Positions 1-7,477 of a DNA stretch of 64,000 bases are shown here, one piece after another. Position 1 is the stretch's first letter; each line of letters starts with the position of its first letter. Under the pieces are notes generated by a model that searched no databases, had not been told where the DNA came from, and saw only the letters and a program-made list of their open reading frames with translations. Source of the DNA: Ignavibacterium sp. Lineage in GTDB: Bacteria; Bacteroidota; Ignavibacteria; Ignavibacteriales; Ignavibacteriaceae. A program made the translations under genes and the position numbers. Location: assembly GCA_032027145.1 (NCBI GenBank), contig JAVSMP010000001.1, forward strand, positions 124,001 through 188,000, given 5' to 3'.

Positions 1-460
1 CCTGCAGATTCAAATACTTACTCATTGCATAAGCACCAATAACAAGAATTTTGTTGTACTTTTTATCTGCTTGAATATATTTTGAAGCGATATCAAGTGC
101 AGTAACAAATCCTGCACAAGCAGTATTAACATCGAAGGTACCTGCATTAACTGCATTTAGACGGAACTGAACAACTGACGAAGTTGAAGGAGAGATGTAT
201 TCTGGCGTATCAGTTGCGATTATAATCAGATCTAATTCTTCAGCAGAGGTTTTCCCATCCTCAAGAATTTTTCTTGCAGCTTCAACACAAAGATCTGCTG
301 CTGACTGATTTTCACTACACCATCTTCTTTCCTTTATAGCAAGATTTTCAACCAGCCATGTATCAACATCTTCACCAAGTAATTCATTAAAGTATGAATT
401 AGGAACAACTCTTTCAGGCACATACATTCCGGAAGAGATTATTTGAGCATTTCTAATCAT
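1..460 (-). CDS. 3-oxoacyl-ACP synthase III (FabH-like), partial
   Basis: This is the N-terminal 153 residues of a thiolase-fold ketoacyl synthase; the rest lies beyond the left edge. The start codon is the ATG at 460-458, which overlaps the stop of the upstream reductase in an ATGA arrangement, so the two are translationally coupled. The visible protein begins MIRNAQIISSGMYVPERVV, a typical FabH start, and contains NTACAGF with the catalytic cysteine near residue 116. FabH enzymes condense an acyl-CoA with malonyl-ACP to start fatty-acid chains. Relatives of the same fold make special lipids, and the missing C-terminus prevents choosing between these. The pairing with a FabG-like reductase supports acyl-chain synthesis. 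Confidence 0.85.
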   Translation of the reverse strand, partial: MIRNAQIISSGMYVPERVVPNSYFNELLGEDVDTWLVENLAIKERRWCSENQSAADLCVEAARKILEDGKTSAEELDLIIIATDTPEYISPSTSSVVQFRLNAVNAGTFDVNTACAGFVTALDIASKYIQADKKYNKILVIGAYAMSKYLNLQ

Positions 461-1200
461 AAGACCAAACCGCCATCAACACTAAGCACTGTTCCTGTAA
501 TATATTTTGCTTCATCACTGACTAAGAACAAATATGCATTTGCAATATCTTCAGGATCACCAAGCTTACCCAAAGGAGTTTTCTCTTTAAGCATTTCAAT
601 AACTTTCTCGGGAATAGTATTAACCATTTCTGTTGCAATGAATCCCGGAGCAACTGCATTTACATTAATTCCTTTTCTTCCAAGCTCACGTGCCCATACT
701 TTTGTCATTCCAATAATACCTGATTTTGTAGCAACATAATTAGTTTGCCCGAAGTTTCCATACAATCCTACTACTGATGAAGTATTAACAATTCTACCGT
801 ATTTATTTTCAGCCATAATCGGAGCTATTGCTTTGGTGCAGTTAAAAACTCCGGTTAGATTAACATCAATCACTTGTTTCCATTGCTCTTCGGTCATCTT
901 AAGAAAAGATGCGTCGCGCGTAATTCCGGCATTATTTATCAGAACATCAATTCTTTTATACTTCTGAACAATTATGTCAGCAGCATCTGTAACAGAAGCC
1001 AAGCTGGTTACATTTACTTTTTGAAATTCAATCTTTTTACTGATGTCTTTTAATTCTGCGATTGTATTATCTGCTTTTTCTTCATTAACATCCCAGATAA
1101 ATACCGTTGCGTCTTCTTCAGCAAATTTTTTAACAGTAGCTTTTCCAATTCCCTGTGCGCCGCCTGTAATTACAGTAATTTTATTTTCCAATCTTTTCAT
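457..1200 (-). CDS. 3-oxoacyl-ACP reductase-like short-chain dehydrogenase (FabG family)
   Basis: A 247-residue classical short-chain dehydrogenase, the usual FabG length. It has the NAD(P)-binding TGGAQGIG at residues 12-19, NNAG at 89-92, and the catalytic Ser142, Tyr155 and Lys159. The C-terminal part, from the sequence around APGFIATEM to the TGTVLSVDGG end, matches FabG and acetoacetyl-CoA reductases. The likely reaction is NADPH reduction of a 3-oxoacyl-ACP or -CoA. An AAGGAT ribosome-binding site precedes the ATG. It is the first gene of a two-gene unit with the FabH-like synthase, and a perfect palindrome 22 bp upstream suggests control by the adjacent GbsR-type regulator. Substrate specificity is not visible from sequence. 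Confidence 0.85.
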   Translation of the reverse strand: MKRLENKITVITGGAQGIGKATVKKFAEEDATVFIWDVNEEKADNTIAELKDISKKIEFQKVNVTSLASVTDAADIIVQKYKRIDVLINNAGITRDASFLKMTEEQWKQVIDVNLTGVFNCTKAIAPIMAENKYGRIVNTSSVVGLYGNFGQTNYVATKSGIIGMTKVWARELGRKGINVNAVAPGFIATEMVNTIPEKVIEMLKEKTPLGKLGDPEDIANAYLFLVSDEAKYITGTVLSVDGGLVL

Positions 1201-1221
1201 TTATCAATCCTTGTTTTTATT

Positions 1222-1239
1222 GTTTGAAATATTTCAAAC
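1222..1239. promoter_or_regulatory. Perfect 18-bp palindrome, putative GbsR operator upstream of the reductase
   Basis: GTTTGAAATATTTCAAAC is identical to its reverse complement. It lies between the regulator stop (1262) and the reductase start (1200). A 15-of-18 match lies upstream of the regulator at 1761-1778. Dimeric MarR/GbsR winged-helix proteins bind palindromes of this size, so the regulator is the obvious candidate ligand. That assignment is inference. Confidence 0.6.
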
Positions 1240-1261
1240 GATTAGTTGAAAAAAATTATTA

Positions 1262-1750
1262 TCAGCCTAAAAGCTTGCTTCTCTCTTTAGTCCAGGATAA
1301 AAGAAAATTGTTATAATGATCCTCCATTAATAGATAGAATCTTTCCATCTCAATCATTCTCTTCCCAATTGATTTAAGACTCTCGCTCTTTGATGACTTA
1401 ATTTCTTCTTTTAGTTGTTTTGCAATACGGGTATTATTCTTAATTAATTCCAAATTGTTTCTGAATGCATGTTCAAACACTTCCGGTTCTATCTCGTAAT
1501 AATCTTTTCTGTTGTCGTTTGGCATCCAGACTTTTCGGATCAAATGCTTGTCTCTTAATCTTCTTACTATTTGACTGATTGGTCCTTTACTTCTTCCAAG
1601 TTGCTTGGTTATTTCGTCTAATGATAATGGTTCCGGAGAAAATAAAAGAAGAGCAATGATATGCCCCATTAACTTACTTAAACCAAATGCCTTGTAAGCA
1701 TCTCCAAATCTTTGAATAAGTTCTTTTTTTATTTTTTCTTCTGTAGTCAT
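1262..1750 (-). CDS. GbsR/MarR-family transcriptional regulator
   Basis: 162 residues. Residues about 25-95 form a winged helix-turn-helix (the region from LSLDEITKQLGRSKGPISQIVRRL to the basic wing around KVWMPNDNRKDYYEI). It is followed by a helical, charged C-terminal half typical of the GbsR branch of MarR proteins, which act as dimers. GbsR proteins are usually repressors that sense small molecules such as choline or acyl compounds; the ligand here is unknown. It sits immediately upstream of the FabG/FabH-like genes. A copy of the same palindromic site lies directly before its own start, suggesting autoregulation. Confidence 0.8.
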   Translation of the reverse strand: MTTEEKIKKELIQRFGDAYKAFGLSKLMGHIIALLLFSPEPLSLDEITKQLGRSKGPISQIVRRLRDKHLIRKVWMPNDNRKDYYEIEPEVFEHAFRNNLELIKNNTRIAKQLKEEIKSSKSESLKSIGKRMIEMERFYLLMEDHYNNFLLSWTKERSKLLG

Positions 1751-1760
1751 CAGTTTTTAC

Positions 1761-1778
1761 TTTTGATATTTTTCAAAC
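1761..1778. promoter_or_regulatory. Putative autoregulatory GbsR operator (imperfect palindrome)
   Basis: TTTTGATATTTTTCAAAC matches the perfect palindrome at 1222-1239 at 15 of 18 positions and ends 11 bp from the regulator start codon. Two related palindromes in front of both transcription units is the usual layout for a local autoregulated repressor. Confidence 0.5.
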
Positions 1779-1847
1779 GTTAAAAACTTAGCCCGAATTT
1801 CTTTTAAAGTCAAGGTCAAATGCCAGAGAAAGTCATTTTGCAGGATA

Positions 1848-2597
1848 TTAAAGAGTTGACTTTAGTTTTGTAAGTCCTGTTTTACTTACTGGTAATTCTT
1901 TACCATTTTTTAAGACTAAGCGGTATGATTCTGTATCGGTTTGTTCGAGATGTTGAAGAAAATCAAGATTAATTATATACGAACGATGAATCCTGACAAA
2001 CTGATTTTCATTTAAATGGTTTTCAAAATACTTCATCGTTTTCTGCTTTAAGAATCTTCCCTTTTCTGAATTAATCAAAACATAATCATCCTGGGCTTCA
2101 ATCCATTTAATTTCTTCAACTGGAATTATTGTGATTTTCCCGCTATCCTTTATAACAATTCGTTCAAGAAACTCAATCTTTTCATCTCGCTGTTGAATAA
2201 TATTTTGAATTGCTGAGTTTTGCTGATATCTATCGCCAAGCTGTGAAACAGCTTTTTGAAATGCATTTGAAAACCTTTCCTCCGAAAAGGGTTTTAAAAG
2301 ATAATCAACTGCACTTACCTCAAAAGCTTTAATTGCATAATGATCATAAGCTGTTGTAAAAATAATTATCGGAGGATCCTCTAATAGTTCGAGCATTTCA
2401 AATCCATTAAGCTTCGGCATCTGAATATCCAGAAAAATCAAATCCGGCTTAAGTTCATTTATTTTTTTAATAGCATCAAATCCGTTTGAGCATTCTGCAA
2501 GTATTTCAACATCCGATCTGTTAGCAAGATAGTTTTTAGTAATCTGCCTTGCCAATGATTCGTCATCAACAATAATAATTTTAATTTTGTCTTTCAT
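1848..2597 (-). CDS. LytTR-family response regulator
   Basis: 249 residues. The receiver domain (about 5-120) has the acidic pair Asp11/Asp12, the phosphoacceptor Asp57 in LIFLDIQMP, Thr81/Thr82 and the conserved Lys102. A linker leads to a C-terminal LytTR DNA-binding domain (about 147-245) with the typical IKWIEAQDDYVLI and FVRIHRSYIINLD segments. It should act in the cytoplasm as the partner of the LytS-type kinase at 3004-4062. About 400 bp separate the two genes, so it may have its own promoter. The direct repeats at 4861-4890 are a candidate binding site. Confidence 0.9.
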   Translation of the reverse strand: MKDKIKIIIVDDESLARQITKNYLANRSDVEILAECSNGFDAIKKINELKPDLIFLDIQMPKLNGFEMLELLEDPPIIIFTTAYDHYAIKAFEVSAVDYLLKPFSEERFSNAFQKAVSQLGDRYQQNSAIQNIIQQRDEKIEFLERIVIKDSGKITIIPVEEIKWIEAQDDYVLINSEKGRFLKQKTMKYFENHLNENQFVRIHRSYIINLDFLQHLEQTDTESYRLVLKNGKELPVSKTGLTKLKSTL

Positions 2598-3003
2598 CCT
2601 TTTCCTGAGTTAGTGTGAAATTATTTTTAATTGGCTGCAAATAAGCTAAACCACTAATTAAAAGCACTAATTTTTTATGTTTAAGTAATTCTTTGCCAAA
2701 GTTAACAATAATACCTGATTAAAATTTTGAAGCTGATAAATAATTTAGAATTTGTTTACAACACACTGTTAAAATAATTTTATTAAATACTGTAATTTCT
2801 GTAAAGTACTTGGTTGGAAGAATAATTTTTCAATATCTTGTTTCAAATAACCCTTACCATGATTTCCCTGAACTCCCGTGTAGATACCGCTCTTTAATGG
2901 AATTCGTCTTTATATAATAAATCTGCAATTAAATATCAGCTGGTATTAAATTCATTTAACCTGTCTGCCGTCAGGCAGTTTACCAGTTGTAATTAACTAT
3001 ACT
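2598..3003. other. Intergenic region between kinase and regulator genes
   Basis: No credible coding sequence is seen in these 406 bp. The only clear structure is a small GC-rich inverted repeat at 2964-2977 (CTGCCGTCAGGCAG) in otherwise AT-rich DNA, resembling a short dispersed palindromic element. It may also hold a promoter for the LytTR regulator, but I could not define one. Confidence 0.4.
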
Positions 3004-4062
3004 TTAATCAAAAGATTTTACGGGAATAAAAATACTCACAGTAAATTTATTATTCTCTTTCTTTACTTCCATAAGATTATCTTGATGATAGATTAATTTC
3101 AATCTATCCTCAATATTCTTAAGACCAACACCTGCCCCTTTTTTATGCGACTCGCCTTCAAAATTGTTACAAAGAGTAATCTTTAGAAAGTCATCTTGTT
3201 TTTTACAGGTTAATATAATCTTTACAGTAGTCAGTGTTTCATATACTGCATGTTTTATTGCATTTTCGAACAAAGGCTGCAATATCATACTTGGAATCTC
3301 AGCTTTTCCGCATTCCTCATAAAGTTCTTCTATATACTCAAATTTATCTTCAAATCTTATTTTTTCAATATCCAGATAAAGTCTGATATTTTTTAATTCT
3401 TCAGTAAGAGTAGTTTTCTGTCTATCATTATTTGCAAGAGTAAATCTCAAAAAGTCAGCAAGTTTTATGATCATTTGTCTTGCTCTTTTAGGATCAATTT
3501 CTGTTAAGGCGCTAATTGAATTAAGACTATTAAAAATAAAATGAGGATTAATCTGAAATTTCAGAGATCTCAATTCTGCCTCTGTTACAAGATTTTTTAA
3601 TTCTGTCTCTTTAACAACTCTTTCTTGAAATCCTGAATAATAAATCACTATATAATAAAATGCAGTCATCAGAAAGTAATATAAAATACCAATGACAAAT
3701 CTTGATCTGATAGTACTGACAAAGAAAATGTCAAACAGTTCTGTGTCAGCTACTAAACTTATTACGATTAAATAACCCAGCACCATCCATACAATTGAAA
3801 TTAAAATACCCCCACCCAAATGAGTTAAAATGATTTTTGAAATTTTATTGTTCTCAATCGAAAGATAGACAGATGAATACCAAAAACTGAACCCAAGTAT
3901 AGCAATCAGTAAATTAAAAACTATTGCATCAACAATAATAATTGTTACATTGGTTTTGCTATAATAGCTGATAAGGTTAAGATAGAGATTTGCAATGATG
4001 ACAATAAACAATAAATAAAAAAGAATATTCTTTGTACTCTTAAGAATCGGGTTGGTTGACAT
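3004..4062 (-). CDS. LytS/YehU-type sensor histidine kinase
   Basis: 352 residues. Four hydrophobic segments (about 12-32, 40-65, 80-104 and 120-142) form a membrane sensor with little extracytoplasmic loop. The His_kinase domain follows with phosphoacceptor His174 in LKFQINPHFIFNSL, then an ATPase domain with N-box Asn267 (LQPLFENAIKH) and G-box GVGLKN at 311-316. This is the kinase class that pairs with LytTR regulators. It follows the LiaF-like gene by 9 bp, so the two are co-transcribed. The short loops suggest sensing within the membrane or through the LiaF-like partner, which is inference. Confidence 0.9.
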   Translation of the reverse strand: MSTNPILKSTKNILFYLLFIVIIANLYLNLISYYSKTNVTIIIVDAIVFNLLIAILGFSFWYSSVYLSIENNKISKIILTHLGGGILISIVWMVLGYLIVISLVADTELFDIFFVSTIRSRFVIGILYYFLMTAFYYIVIYYSGFQERVVKETELKNLVTEAELRSLKFQINPHFIFNSLNSISALTEIDPKRARQMIIKLADFLRFTLANNDRQKTTLTEELKNIRLYLDIEKIRFEDKFEYIEELYEECGKAEIPSMILQPLFENAIKHAVYETLTTVKIILTCKKQDDFLKITLCNNFEGESHKKGAGVGLKNIEDRLKLIYHQDNLMEVKKENNKFTVSIFIPVKSFD

Positions 4063-4071
4063 TGTTTAATG

Positions 4072-4785
4072 CTAAAAATAAGTTTTTAATTCACCGCCGC
4101 CAAAGACTACCAGACCCTTAATAATCAGTGTTTTGCTTAAATCAATTACTCTATTAGGGTCTTTAACACTCTTGTTTGAAAAACCTCCGAAGATTGGAGT
4201 AACATTTAATACTATATTCCAATCACTCGGTACGATGATAGTTGTTCCGCCAAAAACAGCAAGCACATCAATTACATTTGTTCCTTCAGCAAGTTTACAT
4301 CCTTTTAGAATTATTTCAGAACCGCCAAAGATAGCAGTTACATTTCCGCCTTTAAAATTTTCAGAAGTTATTATTTTTGTACCACCTCCGAAAATTGCAA
4401 CATCATCAATAACATCCTTGCTAATCTGTCCAAAATTATCATTTTCTGCTTCTGCTTTTTTTCTCTGATTAACAATAATATAAATACCGATAGCAACTAA
4501 AAATATTGCAAATATTACAGAGCTATTATAATCTATTGAAGGAAATATTCGTGGCAGAATAAAGATAAAACCAAGTCCTGCTAAAATTCCACCAAGTACT
4601 TTTCTTGAAGTATTAAATGAAAGATATAAACCTATGACTATAAAAAAGAAAGACCAGGAAAAGAATATACGAGTGAAATTAAAATCAAACACATTAAGTG
4701 ACTTAAGGAAGAATAATCCGCCCAGTCCAATCAATAAACTGCCGAGCAGAACTCTTTTATCAACTTTATTATTTTTTTCTTCCAT
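4072..4785 (-). CDS. LiaF-like membrane protein with C-terminal beta-repeat domain
   Basis: 237 residues. The N-terminal half has four hydrophobic segments (about 12-28, 42-56, 62-82 and 90-106) ending in NQRKKAE. The C-terminal half (about 120-237) has recurring FGG motifs (AIFGGGTKII, AIFGGSEIIL, AVFGGTTIIV, PIFGGF, VFGGGE), as in the LiaF/DUF2154-type cell-envelope response domain. LiaF proteins in Gram-positives modulate a two-component kinase during envelope stress, and here the gene directly precedes a LytS-type kinase. An AAGGAG ribosome-binding site lies before the ATG. The role as kinase modulator is inferred from context. Confidence 0.75.
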   Translation of the reverse strand: MEEKNNKVDKRVLLGSLLIGLGGLFFLKSLNVFDFNFTRIFFSWSFFFIVIGLYLSFNTSRKVLGGILAGLGFIFILPRIFPSIDYNSSVIFAIFLVAIGIYIIVNQRKKAEAENDNFGQISKDVIDDVAIFGGGTKIITSENFKGGNVTAIFGGSEIILKGCKLAEGTNVIDVLAVFGGTTIIVPSDWNIVLNVTPIFGGFSNKSVKDPNRVIDLSKTLIIKGLVVFGGGELKTYF

Positions 4786-4834
4786 TTTTTCAGCTCCTTA
4801 TTAAGATATATCAATTTCTAATTGAAAAGTAATA

Positions 4835-4842
4835 CAAAGATA
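4835..4842 (-). promoter_or_regulatory. Putative promoter -7 element of the LiaF-like/LytS operon
   Basis: On the minus strand this reads TATCTTTG, an exact match to the Bacteroidetes -7 consensus TAnnTTTG. It would place the transcript start near 4828, about 43 nt before the start codon at 4785. No good -33 TTTG is visible, which fits a promoter that needs an activator. Confidence 0.45.
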
Positions 4843-4860
4843 CCATTAGGAAAAGAAAAA

Positions 4861-4890
4861 ATCGGTAAAATAAAGGGAATCATCGGTAAA
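4861..4890 (-). promoter_or_regulatory. Putative LytTR operator: two 9-bp direct repeats with 12-bp spacer
   Basis: The 9-bp ATCGGTAAA occurs at 4861-4869 and again at 4882-4890, exactly 21 bp apart (two helical turns). Paired 9-bp direct repeats with a 12-13 bp spacer are the known binding pattern of LytTR regulators. The repeats sit about 37 and 58 bp upstream of the predicted transcript start of the LiaF-like/LytS operon. The sequence is seen; binding by the regulator at 1848-2597 is inference. Confidence 0.55.
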
Positions 4891-5255
4891 CGGGTTCTAA
4901 TTTTTGTTTACTAATTGGAATGAAGAAAGCGGAAAAGTCTAAAAAAAAGGTTGCTTCGGAACATTCATTCTTTTTAATTAAAAGAATAAACACACGAAAC
5001 AACCTTACTAACCAACAACAATTTTTATTGAAAATTCATTGTCTCAATATATTTTTTCAAAAAACTCAAATAACTTTCACTCTCACAATTTGCTATACGC
5101 CAATGTTTGTGCCAAAACAGAAAATACAAACAGTTTAAATATTCCAACAAAAAGAAAAAAATTGTTTGTTTCATTTTGAAAATTTTCTATTATTAAGCAG
5201 AGAATCAATCGATGTTATTTTATATAATTAAGTTTTTTCAGTAATTAACATTATA

Positions 5256-5263
5256 TATATTTG
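5256..5263 (+). promoter_or_regulatory. Putative -7 promoter element of the OmpA-like gene
   Basis: TATATTTG matches the Bacteroidetes TAnnTTTG element and lies about 60 bp before the likely start at 5323. The region where a -33 element would lie is only a T run, so the call is tentative. Confidence 0.35.
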
Positions 5264-5301
5264 CATTAAATTTTAGGAATTATGTTCGATATAATTATTA
5301 T

Positions 5302-6594
5302 ATGATTAGCCATATAAGAAATATGAATCGCTCTTTTATCCAAATTTTTTTAATCTTTTTATTTGTTGCTTATACTAGAAATATAAATCCTCAACCAATT
5401 GGCAATGAAGATAAGTTTATTTATCAAAATTTTATTGTTGCAGTTGATGGCGGAGTTGGATATGGATTTACAGATTATAAGAACAGTTCTCTTGGTCTAA
5501 CTGCTAAAACTTCATTAGAATACTATCCTTTAATTATTCAAGATGCACGACTTGGGTTTAAAATTTTTGGTGGCGGTTTAAATCTTAAATTTAACGACTC
5601 AAGAAACTTACTCTCGAGTAATGATGGACCAAGAGCAATACCCACTGAAGTTACAACAGATGCTATTTTTGTGGGTGCGGGTTTAAACTTTGGATATGCT
5701 GTCGCTGACTTTTTCATCCCTTCAATTATGGTTGGAGGAACATTTCTTAATTTCAGTCCAAAAGATAATAATGGAAAAATACTTAACTTTAATAGTTTGG
5801 ACAGGTACGATAAATCAATCCTTACTTTCACTATAGAAGGTTCTGTTCTCTTTAAAGTTTCAGATCAATTTAGTATAAATGCATCACTTAGTTATCATCC
5901 TACTTCTACTGATTACCTGGAAGATGTTTCTGCAGCAGACAACTCAGATTCATATTTAACAGCAATGGTTGGTTTATCCTATGCAATTAGCAGCAAATTT
6001 GAATCTGATTTAGATAAAACAACAAAAGTTAATGAAAAACCTCTTACTAAACCCGAAGACATTATTGGGTTCAGAAATGAGGAAGTACACAAAGATTCAA
6101 GTAAAACCACCTCTGATGTTGATATTAAATCAACTGATGAAAAAGATTTAACTAAACTTAAAGAGAAAGAAAACGAAGTTATTCCAAAAATTGAAGACAA
6201 ACCTCTTGATACTCAAAAAGATTTAAATAAGCCTAAGGAAGAAGAAACCTTTTTTCAATTCAACCTTAGAGGTGAAGATTTATTTATTAACAGCTCTTCT
6301 AATATTAAACAGAGTGCCCTGATTGTATTAAATGAAATAGCTTTTTATATTCAAAATCAACCGAATAGCAAATGGAGAATTGAAGGTCATATGGACAGCC
6401 AGGGTTCTGTTTATACTATTAAAAAATTATCTTATGATCGTGCTAAAGCAGTTTATGATTATCTTGTTTCGCAGGGCGTGTTACCTAATCAAATTGAAGT
6501 TTATGGTCTAGGTGATTCTTTCCCGGTTGGCAATAATAACACGACAGAAGGACGCAGCGCTAATCGTAGGATAATGATAATTAGAGAAGATTAA
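5302..6594 (+). CDS. OmpA-family outer-membrane protein
   Basis: 430 residues from the first ATG. The ATG at 5323 (MNRSFIQIFLIFLFV) gives a better signal peptide and is the more likely start, giving 423 residues. Residues about 40-235 look like an outer-membrane beta-barrel with alternating hydrophobic and glycine-rich strands. A charged, Lys/Glu-rich linker follows (about 250-315). A C-terminal OmpA peptidoglycan-binding domain has IEGHMDSQG, LSYDRAKAVYDYLVSQGV and GRSANRRIMI, the family's key aspartate and arginine positions. It probably anchors the outer membrane to peptidoglycan. The gene stands alone. Confidence 0.85.
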   Translation: MISHIRNMNRSFIQIFLIFLFVAYTRNINPQPIGNEDKFIYQNFIVAVDGGVGYGFTDYKNSSLGLTAKTSLEYYPLIIQDARLGFKIFGGGLNLKFNDSRNLLSSNDGPRAIPTEVTTDAIFVGAGLNFGYAVADFFIPSIMVGGTFLNFSPKDNNGKILNFNSLDRYDKSILTFTIEGSVLFKVSDQFSINASLSYHPTSTDYLEDVSAADNSDSYLTAMVGLSYAISSKFESDLDKTTKVNEKPLTKPEDIIGFRNEEVHKDSSKTTSDVDIKSTDEKDLTKLKEKENEVIPKIEDKPLDTQKDLNKPKEEETFFQFNLRGEDLFINSSSNIKQSALIVLNEIAFYIQNQPNSKWRIEGHMDSQGSVYTIKKLSYDRAKAVYDYLVSQGVLPNQIEVYGLGDSFPVGNNNTTEGRSANRRIMIIRED

Positions 6595-6787
6595 AAATTC
6601 AATTATTGATAATATTGATCAGTTGCTTAATAATTTTCTCTCACTAGAAAGAATTATTACCTGTAATATTTACTTACTTTAAATTTACCCGCCATTTTCG
6701 ACACAATTTCAAAGGGTAGTCAATAGGAATAATAATTGCTTAGTTATTGTAAAGTTTTGAATAGTTAGTAATTAAAGAATTAGAATT

Positions 6788-6958
6788 ATGAAAGATTCAA
6801 CATTTGAAATTCAACAGAATCAATTGAGTAAATCAATAGATTTTGAAAATAATTCAACACTTCTTAATTATAATAACAAAGGGAAAATCAAATCACGGCT
6901 GGGCTTTATTTATTTCTTTGCTTTAGCAGCAACACTTATAATTCTTTTCGTAAAATAA
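6788..6958 (+). CDS. Small single-pass membrane protein, unknown function
   Basis: A 56-residue open frame starting MKDSTFEIQQNQLSKSI. The first 36 residues are polar and Asn/Ser/Lys-rich. They are followed by a single hydrophobic helix (about residues 38-54, GFIYFFALAATLIILF) and a terminal lysine. It probably sits in the inner membrane with its C-terminus at the helix end. No family is recognised. It lies alone between the OmpA-like gene and the exopolysaccharide operon on the other strand. No strong ribosome-binding site is visible, but these bacteria often lack one. Composition and topology are protein-like. Confidence 0.5.
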   Translation: MKDSTFEIQQNQLSKSIDFENNSTLLNYNNKGKIKSRLGFIYFFALAATLIILFVK

Positions 6959-6982
6959 ACTATCAGAGTTTCAAACTTATAA

Positions 6983-7450
6983 TTAAATCTTCTTAATTAC
7001 TTTAGCAGGTACACCTGCAACTATAGTATTTGGAGGAACATCTTTAGTCACTACAGCTCCAGCTCCTACTATAGCATTTTCACCGATTGTTACTCCACAA
7101 AGTATTGTAGAAGAAGATCCTATTGATGCACCATTCTTTACAAATGTTTCAACTACATTCCAATCAGATTCAGTTTGAATTGATCCATCAGGATTTGCTG
7201 AGCGCGGATATTTATCATTAATAAATGTAACATTATGTCCAACAAAAACACTATCACCTATATGAACGCCTTCACAAATAAAGGTATGAGATGATATTTT
7301 ACAATTTTTACCGACAGATGCATTCTTCTGTATCTCAACGAAAGTACCAATCTTTGAGTTATCATCAATTGAACAGCCGTATAGATTAACAAAATCAAAT
7401 ATCTTTACATCTTTACCAAGTTTTACATTATTAAGATTTTTCTTTTCCAA
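6983..7450 (-). CDS. Left-handed beta-helix sugar N-acetyltransferase (WlbB/WbpD-like)
   Basis: 155 residues made almost entirely of hexapeptide repeats ([LIV]-G-x4), for example IGDSVFVGHNVTFIND and IGENAIVGAGAVVTKDVPPNTIVAGVPAKVI, the standard acyltransferase end. This size and architecture match the enzymes that acetylate the 3-amino group of UDP-2-acetamido-3-amino-2,3-dideoxy sugars with acetyl-CoA. It uses a TTG start at 7450. It lies 27 bp after the Gfo/Idh/MocA oxidoreductase, a partner in the known WlbA-WlbC-WlbB pathway. The exact sugar cannot be read from sequence. Confidence 0.8.
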   Translation of the reverse strand: MEKKNLNNVKLGKDVKIFDFVNLYGCSIDDNSKIGTFVEIQKNASVGKNCKISSHTFICEGVHIGDSVFVGHNVTFINDKYPRSANPDGSIQTESDWNVVETFVKNGASIGSSSTILCGVTIGENAIVGAGAVVTKDVPPNTIVAGVPAKVIKKI

Positions 7451-7477
7451 ATATTCTGCCTGATATGAATTTGATAA

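Larger units (their letters stand above)
4786..5301. other. Divergent intergenic region
   Basis: This 516-bp region separates the minus-strand signalling operon from the OmpA-like gene. It holds the promoter and repeat elements listed separately. A 72-codon open frame at 4920-5138 has no ribosome-binding site and an implausible composition, so I do not call it a gene. Confidence 0.5.

Noticed and set aside
4920-5138. 72-codon open frame upstream of the OmpA-like gene
   Set aside because: No ribosome-binding site, low-complexity composition, overlaps the divergent promoter region.
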